A stretch of DNA of 64,000 bases from Sphaerochaetaceae bacterium (GTDB lineage Bacteria > Spirochaetota > Spirochaetia > Sphaerochaetales > Sphaerochaetaceae): assembly GCA_028532765.1 (NCBI GenBank), contig JAQQAR010000087.1, positions 79,571 through 143,570 on the forward strand. Direction: 5' to 3'. The notes beneath the pieces are model-generated. The model had not been told where the DNA came from. It did not search any database and was given only the letters and a program-made list of their open reading frames with translations. Positions 28,236-35,811 of the stretch are shown here, in pieces (position 1 is the stretch's first letter; each line of letters opens with the position of its first letter). The position numbers and the translations under genes are program-made.

Positions 28236-28264
28236 TTGACAGATTGGAGAATGCGTCTTATTCT
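28236..28264 (+). promoter_or_regulatory. Promoter of the racemase-transketolase-TRAP operon
   Basis: Consensus TTGACA (28236-28241), 17 bp spacer, TATTCT (28259-28264). Just downstream (about 28271-28285) the heptamer GTATGAT occurs twice in tandem and is a candidate site for the GntR-type regulator encoded at the end of the operon, whose own promoter has the same heptamer. GGGAGGAG precedes ATG 28310. Confidence 0.6.
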
Positions 28265-28309
28265 TCATATGTATGATGTATGATGTTATAGGAATTGGGA
28301 GGAGTATTC

Positions 28310-28966
28310 ATGGCTGAACACACGATTGCCGCAATCTATACCGGAGCTGCCTTGGTAAAACCACTGTCGGATCTGATGAAAGAGACCCTTGGTGACTACA
28401 AGGTGATGAACATACTCGATGACAGCATGATTGCTGACATCATCGAGGCCGGGGGGATGACCAAGGCTGTCAAGAGACGGCTCTATGGCTACTATGAGAT
28501 TGCTTGTGCTTCAGGTGCTGAGTTGATCCTCAATACCTGCTCCTCAATCGGGGATGCAGTATATGGTGCTCGGGACTTTTTCCCCATTCCCATCATAAGA
28601 ATTGATGAGCCGATGGCTCGCCGGGCGATAGAGCTCACTGATTCAATCGCTGTTCTGGCCACCCTTCCAACCACCTTGGATCCAACCATCCGATTATTGG
28701 AGAGATGTGCACAGGAGGCAGGGAAATCAATTAGGACCATCAGTGCCTTGGCCGAGGGAGCTTTCCCTGCCATTACTGCTGGGGATGCAGAAACCCATGA
28801 CCGGCTGATTGCAGAGACGGCAAAACGGGTAGCTGATTCCTGTGATGTGATTCTTCTTGCACAGGGCTCGATGGCAAGAATGGAAAAGCCGCTTGCCGAT
28901 CTTACCGGCAAGACAGTGCTCAGCAGTCCTCGCCTTGGTGTTGAGCAGATCAAGGGACTGTTGTAG
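28310..28966 (+). CDS. Aspartate/glutamate racemase family protein
   Basis: 218 residues. The two-lobed racemase fold shows in IAAIYTGAALV near the N-terminus, LILNTCSSIGDAVYGA with one catalytic-type Cys, and VILLAQGSMARMEKPL where the second catalytic Cys of true racemases is replaced by Gln-Gly-Ser. With only one Cys it may be an isomerase, decarboxylase or lyase rather than a two-base racemase. The ATG at 28310 has GGGAGGAG nearby and replaces an upstream in-frame start. It opens the operon with split transketolase and TRAP genes, so probably acts on the imported acid or a product of it. Confidence 0.75.
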   Translation: MAEHTIAAIYTGAALVKPLSDLMKETLGDYKVMNILDDSMIADIIEAGGMTKAVKRRLYGYYEIACASGAELILNTCSSIGDAVYGARDFFPIPIIRIDEPMARRAIELTDSIAVLATLPTTLDPTIRLLERCAQEAGKSIRTISALAEGAFPAITAGDAETHDRLIAETAKRVADSCDVILLAQGSMARMEKPLADLTGKTVLSSPRLGVEQIKGLL

Positions 28967-28978
28967 GAGGAGGAACCC

Positions 28979-29797
28979 ATGGATCTTGAAGCTTTGCATG
29001 CGATGTCTTTGCAGCTTAGGAGAGATGTCGTTGAAATGGTTTACCGTACAAAGGATGGCCATCCCAGTCCGAGTTTTTCAGTTGCAGATATTATTACAGC
29101 CCTCTACTTTGAGGTGATGAATATTGATCCATCCAACCCTGATAAGAGCGATCGTGATCGCTTTGTACTCTCCAAGGGTCACGCTTGTCCTGTATTGTAT
29201 GCTGCCCTCGCCAGGCGGGGTTATTTCCCGGTAGACGACCTCTATACCCTGCGATACCTACATTCCAAGTTACAGGGACATCCTTATGCACCAAAGACCA
29301 AAGGCCTTGATGCAACCACAGGTTCGCTTGGAAACGGAGTCTCGATTGGATTGGGCATGGCTTTGGCCGCTCGAATCCAGAAGCAAACAAACCGGGTGTA
29401 TGTAATCACCGGTGATGGTGAGCTTGGTGAAGGAATGCTCTGGGAAGCAGCAATGGCTGCAAGCCATCAGAAGGCAGCAAATCTGACGGTATTCATAGAC
29501 AACAACAACTACCAGAGTGGAGGGACAGTCGGTGAAGTATCGGGTCCCTATCCTATTGAGGATAAGTGGAAAGCCTTCGGCTGGCATACCCAGAGCATTG
29601 ACGGGCATGATATTTCCCAGATTCTGAGTGCGGTTGAGAAAGCCAAAGCAGAAACAGAGAGACCTTCGGCAATCATCTGCAAGACGGTTAAGGGAAACGG
29701 TGTTTCCTTCATGGTGGGAGAAAACTCCTGGCATAAACGGGTCTATACCGATGAAGAATACCATATTGCCATGAAGGAACTGGGAGGTGTGCTATGA
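28979..29797 (+). CDS. Transketolase, N-terminal (thiamine diphosphate) subunit
   Basis: 272 residues. Contains KDGHPSPSFSVADIITALYF, SKGHACPVLYAAL and the thiamine diphosphate motif GDGELGEGMLWEA...IDNNNYQSGG. Split transketolases transfer a two-carbon ketol unit between ketoses and aldoses; copies inside catabolic operons often act on special substrates. GGAGGAGG lies eight bases upstream, and the gene overlaps the partner subunit by four bases (ATGA). The metabolic housekeeping copy is expected elsewhere. Confidence 0.9.
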   Translation: MDLEALHAMSLQLRRDVVEMVYRTKDGHPSPSFSVADIITALYFEVMNIDPSNPDKSDRDRFVLSKGHACPVLYAALARRGYFPVDDLYTLRYLHSKLQGHPYAPKTKGLDATTGSLGNGVSIGLGMALAARIQKQTNRVYVITGDGELGEGMLWEAAMAASHQKAANLTVFIDNNNYQSGGTVGEVSGPYPIEDKWKAFGWHTQSIDGHDISQILSAVEKAKAETERPSAIICKTVKGNGVSFMVGENSWHKRVYTDEEYHIAMKELGGVL

Positions 29798-30744
29798 GTA
29801 GTGTTGACAGCACGAGAATTGGATTTAGAGACGCACTGATGCACTTGGCGAAAGAGCGTGATGATATTGTATTTGTTTCCACAGACTCGCTGAAGGTGGT
29901 CAAGGGTGAACCATTCTTGGAAGCATATCCTGATCGTGTCATTGAACTCGGGATCTCCGAGCAGAACGGGGTGGGTGTTTCCAGCGGTCTTGCTTCCTGT
30001 GGCCTGTTGCCCTACATCTGCACCTACGCAGGGTTCTTGACGATGCGCGCTTGTGAACAGATGCGGACATTTGTCTCCTATCCCGCACTGAAAGTCCGCT
30101 TTGTTGGTGCAAACGGAGGCTTGCATGGAGGAAACCGGGAAGGGGTCTCCCACCAGTTCATTGAGGATGTGGGAATTCTCAGGACAATGCCCAATTTCAC
30201 CATTCTCTGTCCTGCAGATGGAAACCAGGTTTATCAAGCGATGCTTGCAAGTGCTGATATCGAGGGACCGGTTTATATTCGGATCGGCAGTGGTCGGGAA
30301 GAGAAAGTCTTCCCCGATGGAACACCGTTTCCCTTGGGTAAGGTACGCACCATTGTTGATGAAGGAAATGATGTGGCGTTGTTCTGCCATGGATTTGTTA
30401 CTAATCGCGTCTTAGAGGCTGCAAGACAGTTGAAGGAACAGGGGATCGGCGTGAAGGTTGTGGAGGTTGCAACCATCAAGCCATTGGATCGAGCAGGAAT
30501 CGCAGCAATTCTTGGAAAAACAGGTTGTGCGGTAACGATCGAAGACCATACCATCATCAATGGTCTCGGTAGTGCAATTGCAGAGGTGATTGCAGAGGGA
30601 AACCCTGCCTACTTGGTACGCTTGGGATTGCAGGATGTGTACGGTGAGTCCGGCTTTCCTGATGAGCTGCTTGATGCCTACGGTATGTCTGTTGAGGATA
30701 TTATCGAGGGAGCCAAGAAAGCCATCAAACATACAAAGGCATAA
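29794..30744 (+). CDS. Transketolase, C-terminal (pyrimidine-binding) subunit
   Basis: 316 residues with the pyrimidine-binding domain (IVFVSTDSLKVVKG, RVIELGISEQNGVGVSSGLA with the catalytic Glu, GANGGLHGGNREGVSHQFIEDVGILR) and the C-terminal transketolase domain (VALFCHGFVTNRVLEAARQL, TIEDHTIINGLGSAIAEV). It forms the active heterotetramer with the preceding subunit. Start overlaps that gene by four bases. An AAGGAG site in the 46-base gap before dctP shows the operon continues. Confidence 0.9.
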   Translation: MSSVDSTRIGFRDALMHLAKERDDIVFVSTDSLKVVKGEPFLEAYPDRVIELGISEQNGVGVSSGLASCGLLPYICTYAGFLTMRACEQMRTFVSYPALKVRFVGANGGLHGGNREGVSHQFIEDVGILRTMPNFTILCPADGNQVYQAMLASADIEGPVYIRIGSGREEKVFPDGTPFPLGKVRTIVDEGNDVALFCHGFVTNRVLEAARQLKEQGIGVKVVEVATIKPLDRAGIAAILGKTGCAVTIEDHTIINGLGSAIAEVIAEGNPAYLVRLGLQDVYGESGFPDELLDAYGMSVEDIIEGAKKAIKHTKA

Positions 30745-30790
30745 TTCCTTAGGATTACCTGAGGATAGAAACAAAAGGAGATAGAAACAC

Positions 30791-31813
30791 ATGAAAAAGA
30801 AGATTGTTGTACTGGTGCTTGTCACCTTGCTGGCAACGGCTCTGTTTGCACAGGGGCAAGCAGAAAAGAGTGGTCCGACCTCTGAGAATCCGTTGGTATT
30901 GCGGTATGCTCACATGAATCCGGCTTCCAGCCCGAATGGACTGCAGGCAACCTACTTTGCCGATAAGGTAGCAGAGAAGACCGGTGGGGCCATCAAGATT
31001 GAAGTGTATCCGGCAAGTCAGCTGGGATCCATTAGTGAGATGGCTGAAGCTGTTTCCATGGGCTCTATTGCGCTACACCACAATACCTATGGCGGATTGC
31101 AGCCGTTGCTCAATGACCTGGGTCTGTTTGACACCCCATATCTCTATCGGGATGTCGACCACCTGCTCAAGGCAACTGATCCTGAGATCAGTCCGGCACT
31201 CATGGAGTTGAACCAGAAGTTGATCGATACCAGAAACGTCAGGATTCTCTACTCTTTCTACTTCGGTACCCGTGAGTTGACAGCAAACTTCCCTGTCTAC
31301 TCCCCAGCTGACTTGGCTGGAAAGAAGATTCGTGCCATTCCTTCCCCCATCTATCTTGCAGCAGTGGAAGGTATGGGCGCGGTAGCAGTTCCCATCGATT
31401 GGTCAGAAGTTCCCGTTGCCCTCTCCACCGGAGTCGCTGATGGACAGGAGAACCCAGTAAGTACACTGGTAACCAGCAATATCTATGAAGTACAGAAGTA
31501 TGCCATGATGACCGACCATATCATGGGTAGTGAACCTGTAGTGATCAACGAGAAGGTATGGCAGTCCCTGAGTGACGAGCATAAGCAGATCTTCAGAGAA
31601 GTTGCTCGTGAAACACGTGACTGGGCATCCAACTATGTACAGGAGAATGAGGCCAAGGACGTCCAGACTCTCAAGGACAAGGGTATGACCATCATCACAG
31701 CAGCTGATGGCCTGAAAGTTGATGAGTTCCGTTCTTCCGTCAGCAAAGTCGTTGATGAACGCTTTGGTGAAGCTTGGGGCAAGTACTACGAGATGATCCA
31801 CGCAATCAAGTAG
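30791..31813 (+). CDS. dctP: TRAP transporter solute-binding protein (DctP type)
   Basis: 340 residues. Signal peptide (1-21, ending LLATALFAQG) with the QAEKSG start of the mature protein. DctP features are LRYAHMNPASSPNGLQATYFADKVAEKTGGAIKIEVYPASQLG, with the conserved carboxylate-binding Arg in KKIRAIPSPIYLAAVEGMGA, and VPVALSTGVADGQENP. TRAP binding proteins with this Arg take organic or sugar acids, so the operon substrate should be an acid. Periplasmic. An intercistronic hairpin follows, likely protecting the abundant dctP message. Confidence 0.93.
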   Translation: MKKKIVVLVLVTLLATALFAQGQAEKSGPTSENPLVLRYAHMNPASSPNGLQATYFADKVAEKTGGAIKIEVYPASQLGSISEMAEAVSMGSIALHHNTYGGLQPLLNDLGLFDTPYLYRDVDHLLKATDPEISPALMELNQKLIDTRNVRILYSFYFGTRELTANFPVYSPADLAGKKIRAIPSPIYLAAVEGMGAVAVPIDWSEVPVALSTGVADGQENPVSTLVTSNIYEVQKYAMMTDHIMGSEPVVINEKVWQSLSDEHKQIFREVARETRDWASNYVQENEAKDVQTLKDKGMTIITAADGLKVDEFRSSVSKVVDERFGEAWGKYYEMIHAIK

Positions 31814-31827
31814 TAGTGTTTTCAGTG

Positions 31828-31856
31828 GTGGAGGCAGGATGATCTCCTGCTTCCAC
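31828..31856 (+). other. Intercistronic 12-bp hairpin between dctP and dctQ
   Basis: GTGGAGGCAGGA, loop TGATC, TCCTGCTTCCAC give a 12 bp stem with a single G-T pair and no T-tract. Such hairpins after binding-protein genes usually block 3' exonucleases and let the binding protein outnumber the membrane subunits. It also makes the ATG at 31859, three bases beyond the stem, an unlikely dctQ start. Confidence 0.7.
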
Positions 31857-31885
31857 ACATGTCTTCTAATACAAGGAATACTCCT

Positions 31886-32362
31886 ATGCAAAGGTTCTTG
31901 AAAAAGATGGCTGGTCTGTATGAGCTGCTCGGCATCCTCTTCTTGTTGATGCTGTTCCTCTCAGTGCTTATTCAGATTGTCATGAGAAATATATTTAATT
32001 CCGGGTCGATACAATTGGAAGAGCTTGCTCGGTTTTCCTTGGTCTCGTTGGTATTTCTGATGATACCGGTGTTGACCTGGAAAAACCAACAAATCATCGT
32101 TGATATCGTAATCTTGTACCTTCCGGAGCGTGTGAAGCGTTGGTTTTCAGCCATTACCCAGCTTCTGGTCATGGTCTTCGGTCTGTATGTGCTTTATGCC
32201 ATCGTGACTATCATGGAATTCAATTGGAATGTACGAACTCCGGCTCTTGCAATGCCGAATGTGGTGTTTTATATACCCATCACACTGGGAGTGCTTGCCA
32301 TGTGCATCTTCTCCCTCGCCGGTGTCATCATAACGCTTCGTGGTAGGGAGGTAGTCAAATGA
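31886..32362 (+). CDS. dctQ: TRAP transporter small permease (DctQ type)
   Basis: 158 residues, four transmembrane helices (about 8-30, 44-62, 84-106, 126-148). Conserved DctQ elements are FLSVLIQIVMRNIF, LEELARFSLVSLVFLMIP and the final helix VVFYIPITLGVLAM. It forms the membrane complex with DctM. ATG 31886 is chosen (AAGGA seven bases before); an ATG nine codons earlier abuts a strong hairpin and lacks a binding site. It overlaps dctM by four bases. Confidence 0.9.
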   Translation: MQRFLKKMAGLYELLGILFLLMLFLSVLIQIVMRNIFNSGSIQLEELARFSLVSLVFLMIPVLTWKNQQIIVDIVILYLPERVKRWFSAITQLLVMVFGLYVLYAIVTIMEFNWNVRTPALAMPNVVFYIPITLGVLAMCIFSLAGVIITLRGREVVK

Positions 32363-33639
32363 GTGGTTCCATGGTGGTACTCATATTTCTGGTCTTGCTG
32401 ACCACAGGTCTTCCCATTGCCGTCAGTATGGGAATTCCCTCTGCCTTGTATCTGATTGTGGCAAATATTCCTCCCAGTCAGTTGATTCAGAGAATGGTTA
32501 CCAGTCTCAACTCTTTTCCTATGCTTGCCGTTCCCTTGTTTATCCTGGCAGCAGGGTTGATGAATAGTTCGGGTATAACCGAACGGTTGTTTGAGTTTGC
32601 AAAATTGTTGGTTGGCCGCTTGAAAGGTGGTTTAGCCCAGGTAAATATTGTAGCTTCACTGATCTTCAGTGGAATTTCAGGCGCTGCCCTTGCTGATGTT
32701 GGGGGACTAGGGAACATTGAGCTAGAAGCGATGGAGAAGCAGAAGTACCCGAAGACGCATGCTGCCGCTATTACCGCAGCCTCTGCAGTAATCGGCCCAA
32801 TCTTCCCTCCATCCATCCCCTTGATCATCTATGGCGCTGCAGCTGAAACTTCTTCCATGCAACTCCTGATTGCAGGAATTCTGCCTGCACTGATCATTGC
32901 CATTGCCTTGATGGTCCAAGTCTCCTTCTTTGCCCGTCGGTACAACTATCCCAAGGGAGTGGAGAAAAAGTATTCGAGAACGGAGGTTCTCACCATCATA
33001 AAGCGAGGCCTTCCCTCCATGTTCATGCCATTGATCATGATGGGAGGGATGCTCTCTGGCCTGTTCAGTCCGACTGAAGTTGCAGCAATTGCTGTCGCCT
33101 ATGCATTGGTATTGAGTGCAATATACAAGGAGCTCAGCTTTGCATCGTTTATCAAGACATGCAAGGAGACATTGCAATCAACGGCAAGTGTATTGTTTAT
33201 CGTTGCCTCTGCTGCCATCTTTGCCTGGGTGTTGACGGTAGAACAGCTTCCTCAGCAGGTATCGGCATTGATGCTTGGTATTTCTGACAATCCGGTAGTG
33301 CTCTTGATTCTTGCCAATGTAATTCTCCTTATTGCAGGAATGTTCCTGGAGTCCACTGCTGCGATTATGATTCTGACCCCGATACTGTTGCCTCCTTTGG
33401 TGGCCAGTGGCGTTAATCCTGTCCATTTTGGCCTGGTAATGGTATTCAACCTGATGATTGGAATGATCACCCCTCCCGTTGGCATGAGTGTGTATATGCT
33501 CAGCCCAATCGTGAAGCTTCCAGTGGGGAAGGTATTCAAGGCAGTACTTCCATATCTGTTCTCCCTTCTGGTTGCATTGGTGGTTCTCACCTATGTTCCA
33601 CAGATTTCCCTGTGGCTACCGTCATTACTATTCAATTAG
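32359..33639 (+). CDS. dctM: TRAP transporter large permease (DctM type)
   Basis: 426 residues, about 12 hydrophobic segments, the ion-coupled channel of the TRAP system. Family marks: LPIAVSMGIPSALYLI, FPMLAVPLFILAAGLMNSSGITERLFEF, IFSGISGAALADVGGLG, GPIFPPSIPLIIYGA and MIGMITPPVGMSVYML. Overlaps dctQ by four bases (ATGA) and is followed after ten bases by the transaldolase-family gene, which ties uptake to sugar-chain chemistry. Confidence 0.93.
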   Translation: MSGSMVVLIFLVLLTTGLPIAVSMGIPSALYLIVANIPPSQLIQRMVTSLNSFPMLAVPLFILAAGLMNSSGITERLFEFAKLLVGRLKGGLAQVNIVASLIFSGISGAALADVGGLGNIELEAMEKQKYPKTHAAAITAASAVIGPIFPPSIPLIIYGAAAETSSMQLLIAGILPALIIAIALMVQVSFFARRYNYPKGVEKKYSRTEVLTIIKRGLPSMFMPLIMMGGMLSGLFSPTEVAAIAVAYALVLSAIYKELSFASFIKTCKETLQSTASVLFIVASAAIFAWVLTVEQLPQQVSALMLGISDNPVVLLILANVILLIAGMFLESTAAIMILTPILLPPLVASGVNPVHFGLVMVFNLMIGMITPPVGMSVYMLSPIVKLPVGKVFKAVLPYLFSLLVALVVLTYVPQISLWLPSLLFN

Positions 33640-33649
33640 AGGTGTGTGT

Positions 33650-34699
33650 ATGAAATCTACGTATTTTCACCGTGTGCATCAACAAACCAAAACTCGTTTC
33701 TGGATCAACAACCCAACCATGGAACAAGCCAAACGGGCAATAGAAGAAGGTGCAATTGGTTGCACCACCAATCCGAGTTATGTTTCAAAGCTCTTTGAAT
33801 CAGAAGAGGACATGCGTGTAGTGAGGCGGATGATTGACCTCCTGCTCCCCTATGAGAAGGACGATTCAGTTCTTGCATCCAAGGTTCAGCAGATGATGGT
33901 CGGCCGTCTTGCAGATTTGTTCCTCCCCCTCTATAGGGCCAGTGGTGGCACAGAGGGGCTGGTTACCATCCAGGGTGACCCGTTTGCTGAGACAGATACC
34001 AGCTTGATTGTAAAGGAAGGGTTGGAGAACCATGAGATTGCTGAGAATATCTGTATAAAGATCCCGGTAACCAAGTGGGGCATCGAGGCAATAAGCACCA
34101 TGGTGGAGCATAATATCCCCACAATGGCAACAGAGGTTATGAGTCTGAGTCAGACCATTTCCATTTGTGAAGCCTATCAGGAGGTGAGCAAGAAAAATGG
34201 AAACACCCCTCCTTTCTATGTCACACACATCACCGGAATCCTGGACGATCATTTCAAACGTGTCATCAAGGAGCAACAGCTTTCCATTGATGAGGAGTTG
34301 GTCAGGTATGCTGGGCTCTCCATTGCAAAGAAAGAGTATGAGATGATGAAGGATAGGGGATATCCAGGAATCATGATTGGTGGAGGAGCCAGAAAACTTG
34401 AGGACTTCACTGAGCTGGTAGGTGGGGATCTGAGTATCACCATCAATTGGAAGGGAACTGCCGAGGTGTTGATTCAACAGGACAAGGAAGTAGTTGACCG
34501 GATAGATAGTACGCTCGATGAACAGCAGATCCAGAGGCTCTGTAAGGAGCTTCCTGACTACCAGAGAGCCCTTGAGACCGATGGTATGTCTGTTGAAGAG
34601 TACTACGATTATGGCGGGGTAGAGTTGTTCCGTACCTCATTCCAGAAGGGATGGAATGCCTTGCTTGCCTTGATTGCTGAGAGAAGGGGAACCAAATAA
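33650..34699 (+). CDS. Transaldolase-family protein
   Basis: 349 residues. A transaldolase-type barrel with RFWINNPTMEQAKRAIEEGAIGCTTNPS at the N-terminus, the Schiff-base Lys in ICIKIPVTKWGIEAI (about 146), the Thr-Glu-Val segment MATEVMSLSQ and phosphate-pocket-like GGGARKLEDF. It is longer and rather different from housekeeping TalA/TalB, so it may cleave or transfer a three-carbon unit on a special substrate. ATG 33650 follows AGAGGTG. It overlaps the cupin gene by one base (TAATG). Next to a split transketolase it suggests carbon-chain rearrangement of the imported acid. Confidence 0.82.
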   Translation: MKSTYFHRVHQQTKTRFWINNPTMEQAKRAIEEGAIGCTTNPSYVSKLFESEEDMRVVRRMIDLLLPYEKDDSVLASKVQQMMVGRLADLFLPLYRASGGTEGLVTIQGDPFAETDTSLIVKEGLENHEIAENICIKIPVTKWGIEAISTMVEHNIPTMATEVMSLSQTISICEAYQEVSKKNGNTPPFYVTHITGILDDHFKRVIKEQQLSIDEELVRYAGLSIAKKEYEMMKDRGYPGIMIGGGARKLEDFTELVGGDLSITINWKGTAEVLIQQDKEVVDRIDSTLDEQQIQRLCKELPDYQRALETDGMSVEEYYDYGGVELFRTSFQKGWNALLALIAERRGTK

Positions 34700-35040
34700 T
34701 GGACGAGAAGAAACATAGAGGGAATTTGCATACAGACAAGAGAGTGGAGAGGGCGAAAGGAATTGAGCGGGTTACCTTGAGTTATGACAAGGACAGCATG
34801 ATCTGCTATTTCTACCTTGAGAAAGGGTCCACGCTTGAGATGCATACCCACCCTGAAAGCCAGAATGGGTTCGTGGTAAAGGGGCATATCCATTTCATCA
34901 AGGGAGATGGCGAGGTTTTGGACCTTCATGCAGGAGATGCATACTATTTTGCTTCCATGGATCCCCATGGCTCCAAGATACTTGAGGATACTGAACTGAT
35001 TGAGTGTTTCTCTCCCTCGAGGGATGATTACAAGGATTGA
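34699..35040 (+). CDS. Small cupin-domain protein
   Basis: 113 residues, a single cupin barrel. Metal ligands are likely in LEMHTHPESQNGFVVKG (two His and a Glu/Gln-type position) and in DAYYFASMDPHGSKIL (His). Such small cupins are sugar or sugar-acid isomerases, or metal-dependent lyases; in a catabolic operon the isomerase role is the best guess. Translation is coupled to the transaldolase-family gene. No signal peptide. Confidence 0.75.
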   Translation: MDEKKHRGNLHTDKRVERAKGIERVTLSYDKDSMICYFYLEKGSTLEMHTHPESQNGFVVKGHIHFIKGDGEVLDLHAGDAYYFASMDPHGSKILEDTELIECFSPSRDDYKD

Positions 35041-35047
35041 TGATTCC

Positions 35048-35076
35048 TTGCTTTCATCAAGGGCTCTTGGTATGAT
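35048..35076 (+). promoter_or_regulatory. Promoter of the GntR-type regulator gene
   Basis: TTGCTT (35048-35053), 17 bp spacer, TATGAT (35071-35076). Transcription would begin near 35083, so the regulator can be made independently of the operon. The -10 is embedded in the palindrome GTATGATAC (35070-35078), a possible autoregulatory site. Confidence 0.6.
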
Positions 35077-35106
35077 ACAGTGCTGTATGCAGGGGGATTC
35101 ATTTCC

Positions 35107-35811
35107 ATGGAAGACATGTTCAGGGTACGCGAAGGCCGTCCATCAGCGGTTGAATGGGTGATAGAGAAGATCAAGGAACTCTTGATCGACCAGAAGCTTT
35201 CTCCCGGGGATATGATTCCCAATGAAATCTCCCTTGCCGAGAGCCTAAAAGTTGGGCGTGGCACGGTACGTGAAGCCTTGAAGATTCTCTCAGCCTATGG
35301 GGTGATTGAGATCAAGCAGGGGCATGGAACATTTGTTTCCAGCGCATCAAACAAGCGCCTATTCGATCCACAACTGTTTCAGATCCTTGTACAGGACCGT
35401 GATTACAAATCATTGACACAGGTCAGGCAGTTGCTGGAAGAGGGTATCGTCAAATTGGTCATTGAGTCTGCGAGCGATGAGGAATTGGCTTTGCTCGATC
35501 AATCAATGAAGGAGTTCCAGAGGGAGCTCGGTAAAGATCAGGCTTCTGCCCAGAAAGCAGGCGCCCTGGACTTGCATTATCATCGCTTGCTTGCTCGATT
35601 TTCCCATAACAGTATTGTTGAAAACATCTACACCTTTGTGATTGATTTGTTTACCAAAACCATCAACCCTATCCACGAGGGTGTTGATGAGGTACACCAA
35701 CAATTGCATCAGGCAATTATGGATAGAGATGGTGAAAAGGCAGTGGAGGCAGTGCGTTCCCATACTGCAATTTGGGTCTGGGCCTATAAGGAGACCCATC
35801 CAGAGCACTAA
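35107..35811 (+). CDS. GntR-family regulator, FCD (FadR) subfamily
   Basis: 234 residues: N-terminal winged helix (about 10-75; LSPGDMIPNEISLAESLKVGRGTVREALKILSAYGVIEIKQGHGTFV) and C-terminal all-helical FCD ligand domain (about 95-230; VRQLLEEGIVKLVIESA, DLHYHRLLARFSHN, EVHQQLHQAIMDRD, VRSHTAIW), whose Asp and His residues usually bind a metal and an organic acid. It is the obvious regulator of the racemase-transketolase-TRAP operon. The start 35107 fits the promoter at 35048-35076; an in-frame GTG at 35080 lies at or before the transcription start. It converges with the PEP-binding gene, overlapping by four bases. Confidence 0.9.
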   Translation: MEDMFRVREGRPSAVEWVIEKIKELLIDQKLSPGDMIPNEISLAESLKVGRGTVREALKILSAYGVIEIKQGHGTFVSSASNKRLFDPQLFQILVQDRDYKSLTQVRQLLEEGIVKLVIESASDEELALLDQSMKEFQRELGKDQASAQKAGALDLHYHRLLARFSHNSIVENIYTFVIDLFTKTINPIHEGVDEVHQQLHQAIMDRDGEKAVEAVRSHTAIWVWAYKETHPEH

